Shown here piece by piece: positions 35,652 to 44,194 of a DNA stretch of 64,000 nucleotides; the first letter of the stretch is position 1; each line of letters begins with the position of its first letter. A model generated the notes under the pieces. The model did no database searches. It was not told the origin of the DNA and saw only the letters and a list, made by a program, of their open reading frames with translations. Source of the DNA: Paludisphaera borealis (GTDB lineage: Bacteria; Planctomycetota; Planctomycetia; Isosphaerales; Isosphaeraceae); NCBI RefSeq assembly GCF_001956985.1, contig NZ_CP019082.1:1736001-1800000 (forward strand). Direction: 5' to 3'. Both the position numbers and the translations under genes were made by a program.

Positions 35652-36698
35652 TCAGCTTCCGACGAACTGGGCGTAGAGCGTCTTCGCCTTGGAGATGTCG
35701 TTGGTCCCCTTGATGATGGCGCGGCCGTCGGGGAAGACGGTGAACTCGTAGCCTTCGGTGCCGAACCGGAGCATGAACGCGTTGTGCCGGACGTCGCCGA
35801 CCGCCTTGAGCCGATCGGCCATCTCGACGAAGTTCAGCGGTTCGGGCCGCCGGCTGGCGATCTGCACGGCGTTCCGGCCGCAGAGGGTCGTCGTGTGCGA
35901 GCCCATCGTCCCTTCAAGCCACTCGAACTTGCGGTGCTTGCAGCACGGACAGTCGACCTTGCCGAGCAGGTTGGCGATCTTGAGCTGGCGGAACGTCCAG
36001 TCCCAGAGGTCGACCATGATGATGTCGCGGTTGAGCGAGTCGAAGGCGCCCGTCAGGACCTTGATCGCCTCGACGGCCTCGAACGAGGCGATCACGGCGA
36101 CCGCCGGGCCGAGCACGCCGGCCGTCTCGCAGGTGGGAGTCATGCCCGGCGGCGGCGCGGTCTCGATCACGCATCGCAGGCAAGGGGTCTTGCCGGGGAT
36201 GATCGTCATCGTCTGGCCTTCCGAGCCGATCACGCCGCCGTAGATCCACGGCTTGTTGAGCTTCACCGCGGCGTCGTTGATCAGGTAGCGGGTCTCGAAG
36301 TTGTCGGTGCCGTCGAGGATCAGGTCGGCGTCGCCGACAAGGTCGTTGACGTTCGTGTGGTCGAGGTCGGTGACGACCGGCTCGATCGTGATCGCGCTGT
36401 TGATCAGCCGCAGCTTCCGCGCGGCGGCCTCGGCCTTGGGGAGATTGTCGGCGACGTCCTGCTCGTCGAAGAGGATCTGCCGCTGGAGGTTGTGGGTCTC
36501 GATGAAGTCGCGGTCGATGATCCGCAGGTGGCCGACCCCGGCGCGGGCCAGGTGGTTCGCCAGCACCGTCCCCAGCGCGCCGCAGCCGCAGAGCGTGACC
36601 CGGCTCTTCATCAAGGCGCGTTGTCCGGCTTCGCCAAGGGCGGGAAAGCGGACCTGGCGCGAGTAGCGATCGAGCGGGTCGGGCGACGAGGCGGTCAT
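35652..36698 (-). CDS. ThiF/MoeB-family adenylyltransferase (E1-like)
   Basis: The 348-residue enzyme has the nucleotide-binding motif GCGALGTVLANHLARAGVG, followed by IIDRDFIETHNLQRQILF with the arginine finger. The active-site cysteine region is TPTCETAGVLGP. A structural zinc site is suggested by the CLRC and CPCC pairs, which straddle it. Instead of a rhodanese domain, the C-terminal part is a small alpha/beta domain (residues about 250-348), as in stand-alone E1-like enzymes. It adenylates the C-terminal GlyGly of the adjacent sulfur carrier. Gaps to neighbours are 54 and 95 bases. Confidence 0.9.
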   Translation of the reverse strand: MTASSPDPLDRYSRQVRFPALGEAGQRALMKSRVTLCGCGALGTVLANHLARAGVGHLRIIDRDFIETHNLQRQILFDEQDVADNLPKAEAAARKLRLINSAITIEPVVTDLDHTNVNDLVGDADLILDGTDNFETRYLINDAAVKLNKPWIYGGVIGSEGQTMTIIPGKTPCLRCVIETAPPPGMTPTCETAGVLGPAVAVIASFEAVEAIKVLTGAFDSLNRDIIMVDLWDWTFRQLKIANLLGKVDCPCCKHRKFEWLEGTMGSHTTTLCGRNAVQIASRRPEPLNFVEMADRLKAVGDVRHNAFMLRFGTEGYEFTVFPDGRAIIKGTNDISKAKTLYAQFVGS

Positions 36699-36752
36699 TC
36701 GGGGGCTCCGGGTTCGGTCTGCTGGGACGGTGCGATGCGAACGGGGATGAAA

Positions 36753-37022
36753 TCAGCCGCCGGCGACGGCGGGGATGATGCTGACCTGGTCGGTCGCGGC
36801 GACCGCGGTGTCCAGGTCTTCGAGGTAGCGGATGTCTTCGTTGTTGACGTAGATGTTGACGAACCGGCGGAGTTCCTCGCCGTCGAACAGCCGCTCGCGG
36901 ATCGCCGGGTGTTGACGGCCGAGGTCGGCCAAGACCTCGCCGACGGTCGCGCCGGCGGCTTCGACCTCGTCGTTGCCGCCGGTCTGGGCTCGTAGCGGAG
37001 TCGGAATTTGAACGCGTGGCAT
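36753..37022 (-). CDS. MoaD/ThiS-family sulfur carrier protein
   Basis: The 89-residue protein has the beta-grasp fold signature of MoaD/ThiS. VNIYVNNEDIRYLEDLDTAV precedes the last strand and the chain ends VSIIPAVAGG with the functional GlyGly. The partner E1 adenylates the terminal glycine, and sulfur transfer then gives a thiocarboxylate. A MoaD of molybdopterin synthase would need MoaE, which is absent here. Because the next gene is threonine synthase rather than moaE or thiG, a role in sulfur donation to an amino-acid pathway, like CysO, is more likely. Confidence 0.88.
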   Translation of the reverse strand: MPRVQIPTPLRAQTGGNDEVEAAGATVGEVLADLGRQHPAIRERLFDGEELRRFVNIYVNNEDIRYLEDLDTAVAATDQVSIIPAVAGG

Positions 37023-37066
37023 GGAGGGTTCCTGTCTTGCGAATCAGTTCATTCTAGGGGGAGGGA

Positions 37067-38362
37067 TCAAGCCCCAGCAGCGATTGCGCCAACTTCGGCG
37101 AACGCGCCGTACGACTCGACGAGGGCGTCGAACGCTTCCATCGTCGGCTTGATGACGACGGGCCGGGCGAGGCGGTCGGCCAGGGCTTCCTGGGTTTTGA
37201 GGCCGTTGCCGGTGATGCAGAGGACGGTCGAGCCGTCGCGGTCGATCTTGCCTTGCTCGATCAGCTTGCGGGCGACGGCCACGGTGACGCCGCCGGCGGT
37301 CTCGGCCCAGACGCCCTCGGTCTCGGCGAGGAGCTGCATGGCTTCGACAATGGCCTCGTCATCGACGTCCTCGCTCCAGCCGCCGGTGTCGCGGATCAGC
37401 TTCGAGGCGAAGAAGCCGTCGGCCGGGTCGCCGATGGCGAGGCTCTTGGCGATGGTGTCGGGGTTGCGGACCGGCTTGACCTTGTTCGCGCCGGTCTTGA
37501 CCGTGTTCGAGATCGGATTGCAGCCGGCGGCCTGGGCGCCGAACATCTTGGTGCGGACCGGGCCGTTCATCAGGCCGAGCCGGTCAAGCTCGTGGAACGC
37601 CTTGTGGAGCTTGCCGATCAGACTGCCGCCGGCCATCGGCGCGACGACGTGCTCGGGGGCGCGCCAGCCGAGGTCCTCGGCGATCTCGAAGCCCATCGTC
37701 TTCGAGCCTTCGGCGTAGAACGGCCGGAGGTTGACGTTGACGAAGCCCCAGCCGTAGCGGAACGCGATCTGCGAGCAGAGCCGGTTGACGTGGTCGTAGT
37801 TGCCCTCGATGGCGATCACCTTGGCGCCGTAGATCGTCGCGCCCAGGATCTTGCCCTGTTCGAGGCCGTCGGGGATCAGCACGTAGGCGTCGAGCCCGGC
37901 CGCCGCGGCGTTGGCGGCGACGCTCCCCGCGAGGTTCCCGGTCGAGGCGCAGCCGACGGTCTGGAAGCCAAGCTCGACGGCCTTCGACAGCGCGACGGCG
38001 ACCACGCGGTCCTTGAACGAGAGCGACGGATGATTGACCGCGTCGTTCTTGATGTAGAGCTCGGCGACGCCGAGCGCCTTGGCGAGCCGATCAGCCCGGA
38101 TCAAGGGGGTGCAGCCGACGTGTTTGCCCACGGTTGGCTCGCCGTCGATCGGCAGCAGCTCGTGATACCGCCACATGTTCTTCGGCCGCGACGCGATCGA
38201 TTCACGCGTGAACGTGCGGCCGACGGCCTCGTAATCGTAGGCGACTTCGAGCGGACCGAAATCGTCGGTGCAGAAGTTGAGCGCTTCCTTGGGGTAGAGC
38301 TTGCCGCAAAGACGACACTTCAGACCCGTCACCAGTTCACCAGCCACCGGCATGACCCCCAT
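37067..38362 (-). CDS. thrC: Threonine synthase-like PLP enzyme
   Basis: The protein is 431 residues with the start at 38362. A second ATG three codons later (38353) is possible, while earlier in-frame codons give arginine-rich sequence. The N-terminal zinc-ribbon-like segment (CRLCGKLYP and NFCTDDFGPLEVAYD) is typical of long ThrC. The PLP lysine is K117 in HPSLSFKDRVV, and the phosphate-binding loop is GCASTGNLAGSVAANAA. ThrC makes threonine from O-phosphohomoserine. Here it heads an operon with a sulfur carrier, an E1 and a desulfurase, so it may instead act as a thiol transferase on a phosphorylated substrate. Confidence 0.88.
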   Translation of the reverse strand: MGVMPVAGELVTGLKCRLCGKLYPKEALNFCTDDFGPLEVAYDYEAVGRTFTRESIASRPKNMWRYHELLPIDGEPTVGKHVGCTPLIRADRLAKALGVAELYIKNDAVNHPSLSFKDRVVAVALSKAVELGFQTVGCASTGNLAGSVAANAAAAGLDAYVLIPDGLEQGKILGATIYGAKVIAIEGNYDHVNRLCSQIAFRYGWGFVNVNLRPFYAEGSKTMGFEIAEDLGWRAPEHVVAPMAGGSLIGKLHKAFHELDRLGLMNGPVRTKMFGAQAAGCNPISNTVKTGANKVKPVRNPDTIAKSLAIGDPADGFFASKLIRDTGGWSEDVDDEAIVEAMQLLAETEGVWAETAGGVTVAVARKLIEQGKIDRDGSTVLCITGNGLKTQEALADRLARPVVIKPTMEAFDALVESYGAFAEVGAIAAGA

Positions 38363-38990
38363 CACTCGCAGGACGCCCGGGACGACGACACGCGCGGGGC
38401 GGCGTCGGTCGAGGTGAGACGTCGTTGCAGGTTGGATTCGTTTGCGATTCGTATTCCATGACACACCGAGCCGCGAGGTCCAAAACGATCGGATGGACGC
38501 AGCTCAGAGCCAGGCGAAGCGAAACGAGGGGGGATGATGATGAGAGGGCTCGGTGTCGAGGCCTAATTGCGCCTGACGCCGAAGACCATCTTATCTGTCC
38601 CATCTGCGTCGTTGCCCGGCGAACCTGGGGTTTGTTCAAAACCCGAAAGGTCGACGAACACGCGCGGGGCAGGAGTTAGCACCAGCATCCACCTTGATGG
38701 TGAACCGGTTGCTGTGGCGTCGCAGGGCCCTTCCCTCAGCCACTCTGGATAAGATGCGCACCGAATTATGAGTCTCCAATCTAATCGCGATTTGAGACGG
38801 GCGTCAAGTGAGGTGCGCCGTTGACCGCGGCTTTCGGTCCAACGTCCCGCGCCTCGGCCCTCCTTTTCTCGGAACAGGAGCGTCGATCTTTCTCAAGAAC
38901 GCCGACCTGTTTAAGATGAGGGTGTCGGGAGCGGGCCGCTCTGGTTCGGGGCGGCCTGGAACGGATCGAGCCGAGTCGAGGGATCGCGCG
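38363..38990. other. 0.6 kb spacer between divergent genes
   Basis: The interval between the thrC operon (minus) and the DUF2934/Cys4 gene (plus) holds both promoters. I see no convincing -35/-10 pair, riboswitch fold or gene. The part about 38740-38820 is AT-richer and is the best place for a promoter of either gene. Confidence 0.4.
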
Positions 38991-39845
38991 ATGTTTCCTT
39001 CACGGGATGAAATCCAGCACGCGGCGTACGAGCGCTGGGAACGGCGAGGCTGGTCGCATGGCGCGGACCACGACGATTGGTCGGCCGCCGAGATGGACCT
39101 GGTTTTTCAGAAGAACTACCGGCCGGCCGCCGAGTATCCGCTGGCCGCGTCCGAGCGCCTGGTGGTCGGCTCGGCCCTGCAACCGCGCTGCCGGTTCTGC
39201 GAGCGGAGCGCGCCCCGGACCAAGTTTCAGGGGCCCCGGCTGATCGTCCCGCGGGTCGTCGGCGACACGTCGCTCTACTCCGCCGAGATCTGCGATGAGT
39301 GCCACGACCAGTTCGCGACGACCATCGACGCCGATTTCGACGCCTTCTGGCGATCGCTCGATCCCCCCTCCGGCGACGAATCCGCCTCCCCAACGAGCGT
39401 CCCCATCGGCGCGTACAAATCGATGGCGCGGATGGCGATCCTGATCGCCCCGGTTCGCGAACTGGGCCATTTCACCGACACCCTGGAATGGATCGGCAAC
39501 CCCGACCACGATTTCGACAGCTCGCTGTTCGAGGGGACGGGCTGCCTGGTCTACCGCCTGCACGTCCCGCACGCGGTGCCGTGGGTCTCGCTCTCGCGGC
39601 GGACCAACGCCGACGCCCCCCTGCCCTACGCCGTCTTCCTGCTGGTCTCGGGGCGGCACGTCGTCGAGATCGCCCTGCCCCTCTGCTCGCGCGATCAGGA
39701 CCACGAGGGGGCCGAGGGCATGAAACTCCCCCGCCGGTCGTTCACGACCGGCCACGGCCACGACATGCGATCCGCCGCCTGCCGCCTCCTACCGCTCGAA
39801 CGTGGCGACCGCCCGCGCAAGCGCGGGATGCGGCTGTTCGCGTGA
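38991..39845 (+). CDS. DUF2934-like N-terminus fused to a Cys4 zinc-finger-like domain
   Basis: ATG 38991 with GAGGG 8 bases upstream gives 284 residues. Residues 1-40 (RDEIQHAAYERWERRGWSHG and then DDWSAAEMDL) match the DUF2934 pattern of short planctomycete and proteobacterial proteins. A region of four cysteines follows: CRFCERSAPRTKF and EICDECHDQF, spaced like the zinc knuckles of HNH-type proteins. A catalytic HNH histidine is not obvious. The C-terminal half is a mixed alpha/beta domain of unknown kind. It is alone on its strand. An HNH-like DNA-binding or nuclease role is possible but not shown. Confidence 0.6.
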   Translation: MFPSRDEIQHAAYERWERRGWSHGADHDDWSAAEMDLVFQKNYRPAAEYPLAASERLVVGSALQPRCRFCERSAPRTKFQGPRLIVPRVVGDTSLYSAEICDECHDQFATTIDADFDAFWRSLDPPSGDESASPTSVPIGAYKSMARMAILIAPVRELGHFTDTLEWIGNPDHDFDSSLFEGTGCLVYRLHVPHAVPWVSLSRRTNADAPLPYAVFLLVSGRHVVEIALPLCSRDQDHEGAEGMKLPRRSFTTGHGHDMRSAACRLLPLERGDRPRKRGMRLFA

Positions 39846-40009
39846 TCGTATGAGGTCCTAGAGAGGCGGGATTAAGGCGTCGTTCTCATTCCTGAACGCT
39901 CCCGCCGCCTCCCGACCGTTTCTGGAGTTGCGACTGCCTGGAAGTGACACTCCCTATATACTCAAAGGAGTGGGCAATCCCGTCGACATCATCTTTGAAA
40001 GGGAATCCC

Positions 40010-40645
40010 ATGTCGCTTCACGACTTCTGGACTAACGTTCGGATGGGTGCCAGGCTGATCGCTCCGCAAGGGTTCGTCGACGCCCCCCGACTCGATGCGG
40101 ATGACTTTACGAGGAGACTTCGGAGTGCGACGCTCTGGCTGACGCCGCGGGCGGTGGACGGATTTGAAGAAGAAGATTTCCCTTTCTTGCCCGAGGCCGA
40201 GCGCGCTCGCCTTACGAAGCTCGTGAATGATTTTCGCAAGGTGGCCAGGACTGTGAACCCGACCGTTCCCGTCCCGACAGCCGTGGTGGAGAACGCTCTG
40301 CCTTTGTTCCGGGACATCGTGCTGATGCTCGAATTCGACCGCTTCGAGGATGATGAAGCTTATCGATTGGGAAAGATGATCGAGCAGGAGATCGAGCCCT
40401 ATCGGCCTCGTGAACTTGCGGACCTCCGTTTCCGCACGGGTGAAGATCATACAGGCGACCCGGGCCTCTGGATCTGGGCGTTTCTATCAGACGACGCCTC
40501 CAAGACCGATGAGGAGTTCCTGAAAACTGCTCAAAAGTTGCGAGAACTGCTCGATCCCGTCGCCAGACGCATTGCGCCGGATCGATGGCCTTACCTTTCC
40601 TTCCGCTCCCTCGCGGAACAGTCCGAACCCGTGGAGGCGTCGTGA
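40010..40645 (+). CDS. Hypothetical protein, partner of the HEPN-like gene
   Basis: The ATG at 40010 follows AAGGGA and gives 211 residues. I do not recognise the fold. The protein is acidic and helical, and its conserved-looking end is AFLSDDASKTDEEFLKTAQK followed by RWPYLSFRSLAEQSEP. The stop overlaps the GTG start of the next gene in a GTGA arrangement, so the two proteins are made together. The geometry resembles two-gene toxin-antitoxin cassettes in which the second gene is a HEPN protein. Whether this is the antidote or an adapter cannot be decided from the sequence. Confidence 0.6.
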   Translation: MSLHDFWTNVRMGARLIAPQGFVDAPRLDADDFTRRLRSATLWLTPRAVDGFEEEDFPFLPEAERARLTKLVNDFRKVARTVNPTVPVPTAVVENALPLFRDIVLMLEFDRFEDDEAYRLGKMIEQEIEPYRPRELADLRFRTGEDHTGDPGLWIWAFLSDDASKTDEEFLKTAQKLRELLDPVARRIAPDRWPYLSFRSLAEQSEPVEAS

Positions 40646-41145
40646 GCCTCCACGCCGATCTCCTGGATCAGGCGGATCAACTCGCCCAACTCGACGCGAG
40701 ACGACCCAAGCAGGCGAACCTCCGCCGTGCCGTTTCATCGGCGTACTACGCCCTGTTCCACTTGCTCACGTCGGAAGCATCGGCCCTCTACGCCGACGAG
40801 CGCGGCCTGGGAGCGCGGATCAATCGGACGTATAGCCACGCGGAAATGAAAAAGGCCTCCTCCGAGATCGCGAACGATAAGCTCCCCAAGTCGGTGATAG
40901 GTTCGGGCTACTCAACCCCGCCCGATCTGAAGGTCGTGGCGAACGCCTTCGTAACCCTCCAGCAGGCTCGCCACGATGCAGACTACGACCTCTCCCTGAC
41001 GTTTCGCAGGCAGCAGGTTTTGGCCTACATCGCCTTGTCGCGGCAGGCCTTCGAAGCCTGGGAGCGAATCAGGAAGACCGACGACGCACGGCTCTATCTG
41101 GCTTGCTTTCTGCTGTGGGAGCGTTGGGACAAGAAACCGCGCTGA
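40642..41145 (+). CDS. HEPN-domain-like protein
   Basis: GTG 40642, which overlaps the previous stop, gives 167 residues. The helical sequence LRRAVSSAYYALFHLLTSEA fits the HEPN helix pair in which R-x(4-6)-H residues form an RNase site, and further helices (YIALSRQAFEAWERIR) follow. HEPN proteins are RNases or RNA-binding partners in toxin-antitoxin, abortive infection and CRISPR-associated systems. No nucleotidyltransferase partner is seen, so it is not a standard MNT-HEPN pair. It could also be a housekeeping HEPN protein. A plus-strand thioredoxin/TPR gene follows after 134 bases. Confidence 0.65.
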   Translation: MSLHADLLDQADQLAQLDARRPKQANLRRAVSSAYYALFHLLTSEASALYADERGLGARINRTYSHAEMKKASSEIANDKLPKSVIGSGYSTPPDLKVVANAFVTLQQARHDADYDLSLTFRRQQVLAYIALSRQAFEAWERIRKTDDARLYLACFLLWERWDKKPR

Positions 41146-41279
41146 TCGTACGACCGCGAATCGCGCGGGATTCTCTGGCGAAGGCGGTACGACGTTTGTA
41201 GAATGTCGTCGACCTCTGACGATCGTCAGTGAGAGGCGTCGTTCGGTTTGGGCTCTTCATTTCCATGCGAGGTGGAAGA

Positions 41280-42728
41280 ATGCCGAAGTCTCGCCTTTGC
41301 CGTGCCGCTCTCATTGGATTCCTTCTGTTTTGCGCCGGTGGATTGGAAGCCGGCGAGCAGTGGCTGACGAGTCTGGACGAGGCCCGGCGTCTCGCGGCGA
41401 CGGAACGTAAGGAACTCTTCATCGTCTTCACGGGGACTTCCTGGTGCGGCCCTTGCGTCGACTTCGAGAAGGACGTTCTCAGTCGACCCGAGTTTCTCGA
41501 TCGGACGGGACGGTTCGTACTGGTGAAGTTGGAATACCCGAAGACCCAAGAGGAACTGCCCGAAGCTCAGCGCGAGCCATACATCGCCTGGCAGGAACAG
41601 TATGGGGTGTACGCCTTTCCCACCGTGTTTCTGGCTGATGCGACCGGACGTCCTTATGCGATGACGGGGTCCATCGGGCTGGGGCCGTTGGAATTCGCTC
41701 AGCATGTGGAACAGTATCGGCTGGCGGGGGAGGCGCGGGACGCGGCCTTGTCGAAAGCTATGGGAGCCCAAGGGATCGAGAAGGCGCGGCGTCTCGACGC
41801 GGCGCTCTCGGCGCTGGCTGCCGAGACGGGCCAGGCCGAGAGACGCGTGGACATGTTGGTCCGGTTCTACCGTCCGGAGATCGACCAGATTCTCGATCTC
41901 GACAAAACGAACGCCGTTGGGCTCCGAGACAAGTATCTCGGAATGCTTGGCGATCAGGAGGAACAAACCCGACTCGCAGCGATGGAAGTCCGATTCAAAG
42001 TCGCCATGAAAGAGGGAGGAGCCGCGGCCGCGCTGAAGCTCATCGATGAGGAACTCGGCCAAGCGAAGACGGTCGAGGTGCGGAAGCGGTTGCAGAATGC
42101 TCGACGCACCCATCTCGAATGGGGCGAACGCTATGAAGAGGCCCTCGCTTACTCGAATCAGCTCTTGAAGGACGATCTTTTCTCGGCCGAAGAGAAGCGG
42201 GGTATTCGAGGCCGGATCGCGTACGACCTCAAGCAGCTCGATCGGATCGACGAGTCGGCGGCGGTCTATGACGGACTCATTGCGGAGGTGGCGGCGGATC
42301 GCGACGCGGAGTGGCGGTTCCTCAGGGACAAAGCTGTCATGCTGACCGGCGCCAAGCGCAACGCCGACGCGCTCGAAACCTGGGATCGATCACGACGCTA
42401 TGTTGAGGAAGGGTCGGACCATTGGCTCGACTCCGAAGTCTTCCGATGCCGACTTCTGGGCAAACTCGGCCGGATCGACGAGGCCAGTAGCGCGTTCGAC
42501 GCCGCGTTGAAGTCGAAGGCGCTGAAGACCCTGGATCGGGCGAACCTCCTCTCCGAGAAGGCCATGGTCCTGGGCAAGGCGGGCCGTCGCGACGAGGCCG
42601 TCTCATGTGCCGCGCAGGCCGAGGAAGTTCTGGGGCGGACCAAGACGGACGGCGAAAGCGAGGATGTGTCGAAGTTCATCAAACAAAAGCTGTCGATCGC
42701 TCGCGGTGACCAGAAGAAAGGTCAATGA
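41280..42728 (+). CDS. Exported thioredoxin-like protein with TPR repeats
   Basis: ATG 41280 has GAGG 8 bases upstream. The 482-residue product has a signal peptide (AALIGFLLFCAGGLEAG), then a thioredoxin fold at about 30-140 with the redox motif SWCGPCVDFEKDVL and cis-proline region AFPTVFLAD. TPR-like helical repeats follow from about residue 200 to the end (KYLGMLGDQEEQTRLAAMEV and EALAYSNQLLKDDLF). It is likely a periplasmic thiol-disulfide oxidoreductase with protein-protein interaction repeats. It is convergent with the GH13 gene. Confidence 0.85.
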   Translation: MPKSRLCRAALIGFLLFCAGGLEAGEQWLTSLDEARRLAATERKELFIVFTGTSWCGPCVDFEKDVLSRPEFLDRTGRFVLVKLEYPKTQEELPEAQREPYIAWQEQYGVYAFPTVFLADATGRPYAMTGSIGLGPLEFAQHVEQYRLAGEARDAALSKAMGAQGIEKARRLDAALSALAAETGQAERRVDMLVRFYRPEIDQILDLDKTNAVGLRDKYLGMLGDQEEQTRLAAMEVRFKVAMKEGGAAAALKLIDEELGQAKTVEVRKRLQNARRTHLEWGERYEEALAYSNQLLKDDLFSAEEKRGIRGRIAYDLKQLDRIDESAAVYDGLIAEVAADRDAEWRFLRDKAVMLTGAKRNADALETWDRSRRYVEEGSDHWLDSEVFRCRLLGKLGRIDEASSAFDAALKSKALKTLDRANLLSEKAMVLGKAGRRDEAVSCAAQAEEVLGRTKTDGESEDVSKFIKQKLSIARGDQKKGQ

Positions 42729-42761
42729 GGACCATTGATCGGCAGCGTCGAATTCCGCGAT

Positions 42762-44132
42762 TTATCGAACCTTGACGATCCGCGAGCCGAAGGCGTTGAC
42801 CCGAACCGCCTCGTCGCTGCCCGAGGCCTTGACGGTCCGGCCGTCCAGGAGATCGACGAGCAGGCCGTCTCGCCACGCGCGATCGCCGATCGGCGCCGCA
42901 AAGTCGCGCGGTTGGTCGGAGCCGTTGAGGATGACGAGGATGCGGTCGTCTCCGAACGTCCGCAGGAACGCGTAGACCGAATCGCGCGCGACGACTTCGG
43001 TGAAATCGCCCCGGCGGAGGGCGGGCTCGTGGTTGCGGAGGGCGATCAGGGCTTTGACCTTCCGGAGGAAGGGCGAGGTGTTTCGATCGGCGGGGAACGC
43101 GCCGCCGACTTCGCTGAAGGCGACGCCCAGCTCGTTCCCGGCGTAGAGGAGCGGGACGCGGTCGAGCGTGAGGATGTAGGTGAGGGCGAGCAGGGTTCGC
43201 GCGGCCTTCGGCTCCTTGGCGATCGTCGCGAACGCCTTCTCGTAGTTGTCGATCGGCGCGAGCATCGTGCGCGGCGCGGGATAGAATTGCTTCGCCTCGC
43301 GGGCGATGAACGAGAGCGCGCCGACGTCCTCGCCCTTGCCGAACACGTCGCGGGCCCGCAAAACGCTGAAGTCGTACGCCCCGTCGAAACCCGCCTCGGT
43401 GATGAACTTGCCGATCTGACGCGGATTGACCGTCAGCTCGGGGAGGATCACGAACGGCTTGGTCGGCGGGGCGGCCTTGAGTTCGGCCACGAACCGCTTC
43501 CAGAAGGAAACCGGCTGGAGGTGGGCGGAGTCGAGCCGGAATCCGTCGCAGTTCGACCGTTCCTTCCAGCGCTCGCAAACGCCGATCAAGTAGTCGGCGA
43601 CCTCGGGATTCTCGGCTCTCCAACGAGGCACGCCGTACTCGCTCTTGGGGCCGAACCAGGCTTTCTTCGCCGGGTCGGCGAGGAACGGGTGATGGAATCC
43701 GGGGAGCGTGATCGGCATGTCGAGCATCACCCGCAGATTGCGGGCGTGGGCCGCGTCGACGAGCGCGCGCAAGGTCGCCGTGTCGCCGAAGTTCTTGTCG
43801 ACGTGTTCGTAGTCCATCGGTCGGTAGCCGGTCGGCAGGTACTTCGCGATCGGCGCGTCGTCGTTCTGCATGACGGGATAAAGCAGGATCGACGTGACGC
43901 CCAGGCCCGCCAGGTCGTCGAGTTTGTCGATCACGCCCTTGAGGTCGCCTCCCCAGAAGCCCCCCTCGTACTTCGACCGATCCTTGATGAATCGATCCTT
44001 CATGTGATTGTTCGAAGTGTCCCCGTCGAAGAATTTCTCAATGATCACGCCGTAGACGACCTCGTCGACCCAAGGGCGCGGCTGGTCGGGGAAGGCGACG
44101 AAAAGGCCGGCGATCCAGGCGAGCTGCATCAT
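42762..44132 (-). CDS. GH13-family alpha-amylase-like glycoside hydrolase
   Basis: The 456-residue protein is a GH13 (alpha-amylase) TIM barrel. The nucleophile aspartate is in NCDGFRLDSAHL, the acid/base glutamate in FVILPELTVNP, and the third acid in MLAPIDNYEK, where the usual FVDNHD is changed. The beta-2 DxVxNH motif is degenerate (VMLDMPITLPGFHH). An anti-parallel C-terminal beta domain ends the protein. The frame continues upstream to a TTG at 44180. The ATG at 44132 was preferred, though the start is uncertain. Changed catalytic regions mean activity or specificity may differ from amylase. It is 14 to 62 bases after the phosphatase gene and probably co-transcribed. Confidence 0.8.
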   Translation of the reverse strand: MMQLAWIAGLFVAFPDQPRPWVDEVVYGVIIEKFFDGDTSNNHMKDRFIKDRSKYEGGFWGGDLKGVIDKLDDLAGLGVTSILLYPVMQNDDAPIAKYLPTGYRPMDYEHVDKNFGDTATLRALVDAAHARNLRVMLDMPITLPGFHHPFLADPAKKAWFGPKSEYGVPRWRAENPEVADYLIGVCERWKERSNCDGFRLDSAHLQPVSFWKRFVAELKAAPPTKPFVILPELTVNPRQIGKFITEAGFDGAYDFSVLRARDVFGKGEDVGALSFIAREAKQFYPAPRTMLAPIDNYEKAFATIAKEPKAARTLLALTYILTLDRVPLLYAGNELGVAFSEVGGAFPADRNTSPFLRKVKALIALRNHEPALRRGDFTEVVARDSVYAFLRTFGDDRILVILNGSDQPRDFAAPIGDRAWRDGLLVDLLDGRTVKASGSDEAVRVNAFGSRIVKVR

Positions 44133-44194
44133 TTGATCCCATCGCGGGAGAATGAAATTCGAGTCGTCTTTGATAAGCAATTTCCGTGCGCCGT

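Noticed and set aside
34108-35676. A 522-codon plus-strand frame over the desulfurase and BlaI genes
   Set aside because: It overlaps two well-supported genes antisense and has a biased Arg/Gly/Val/Asp composition with no recognisable motif.
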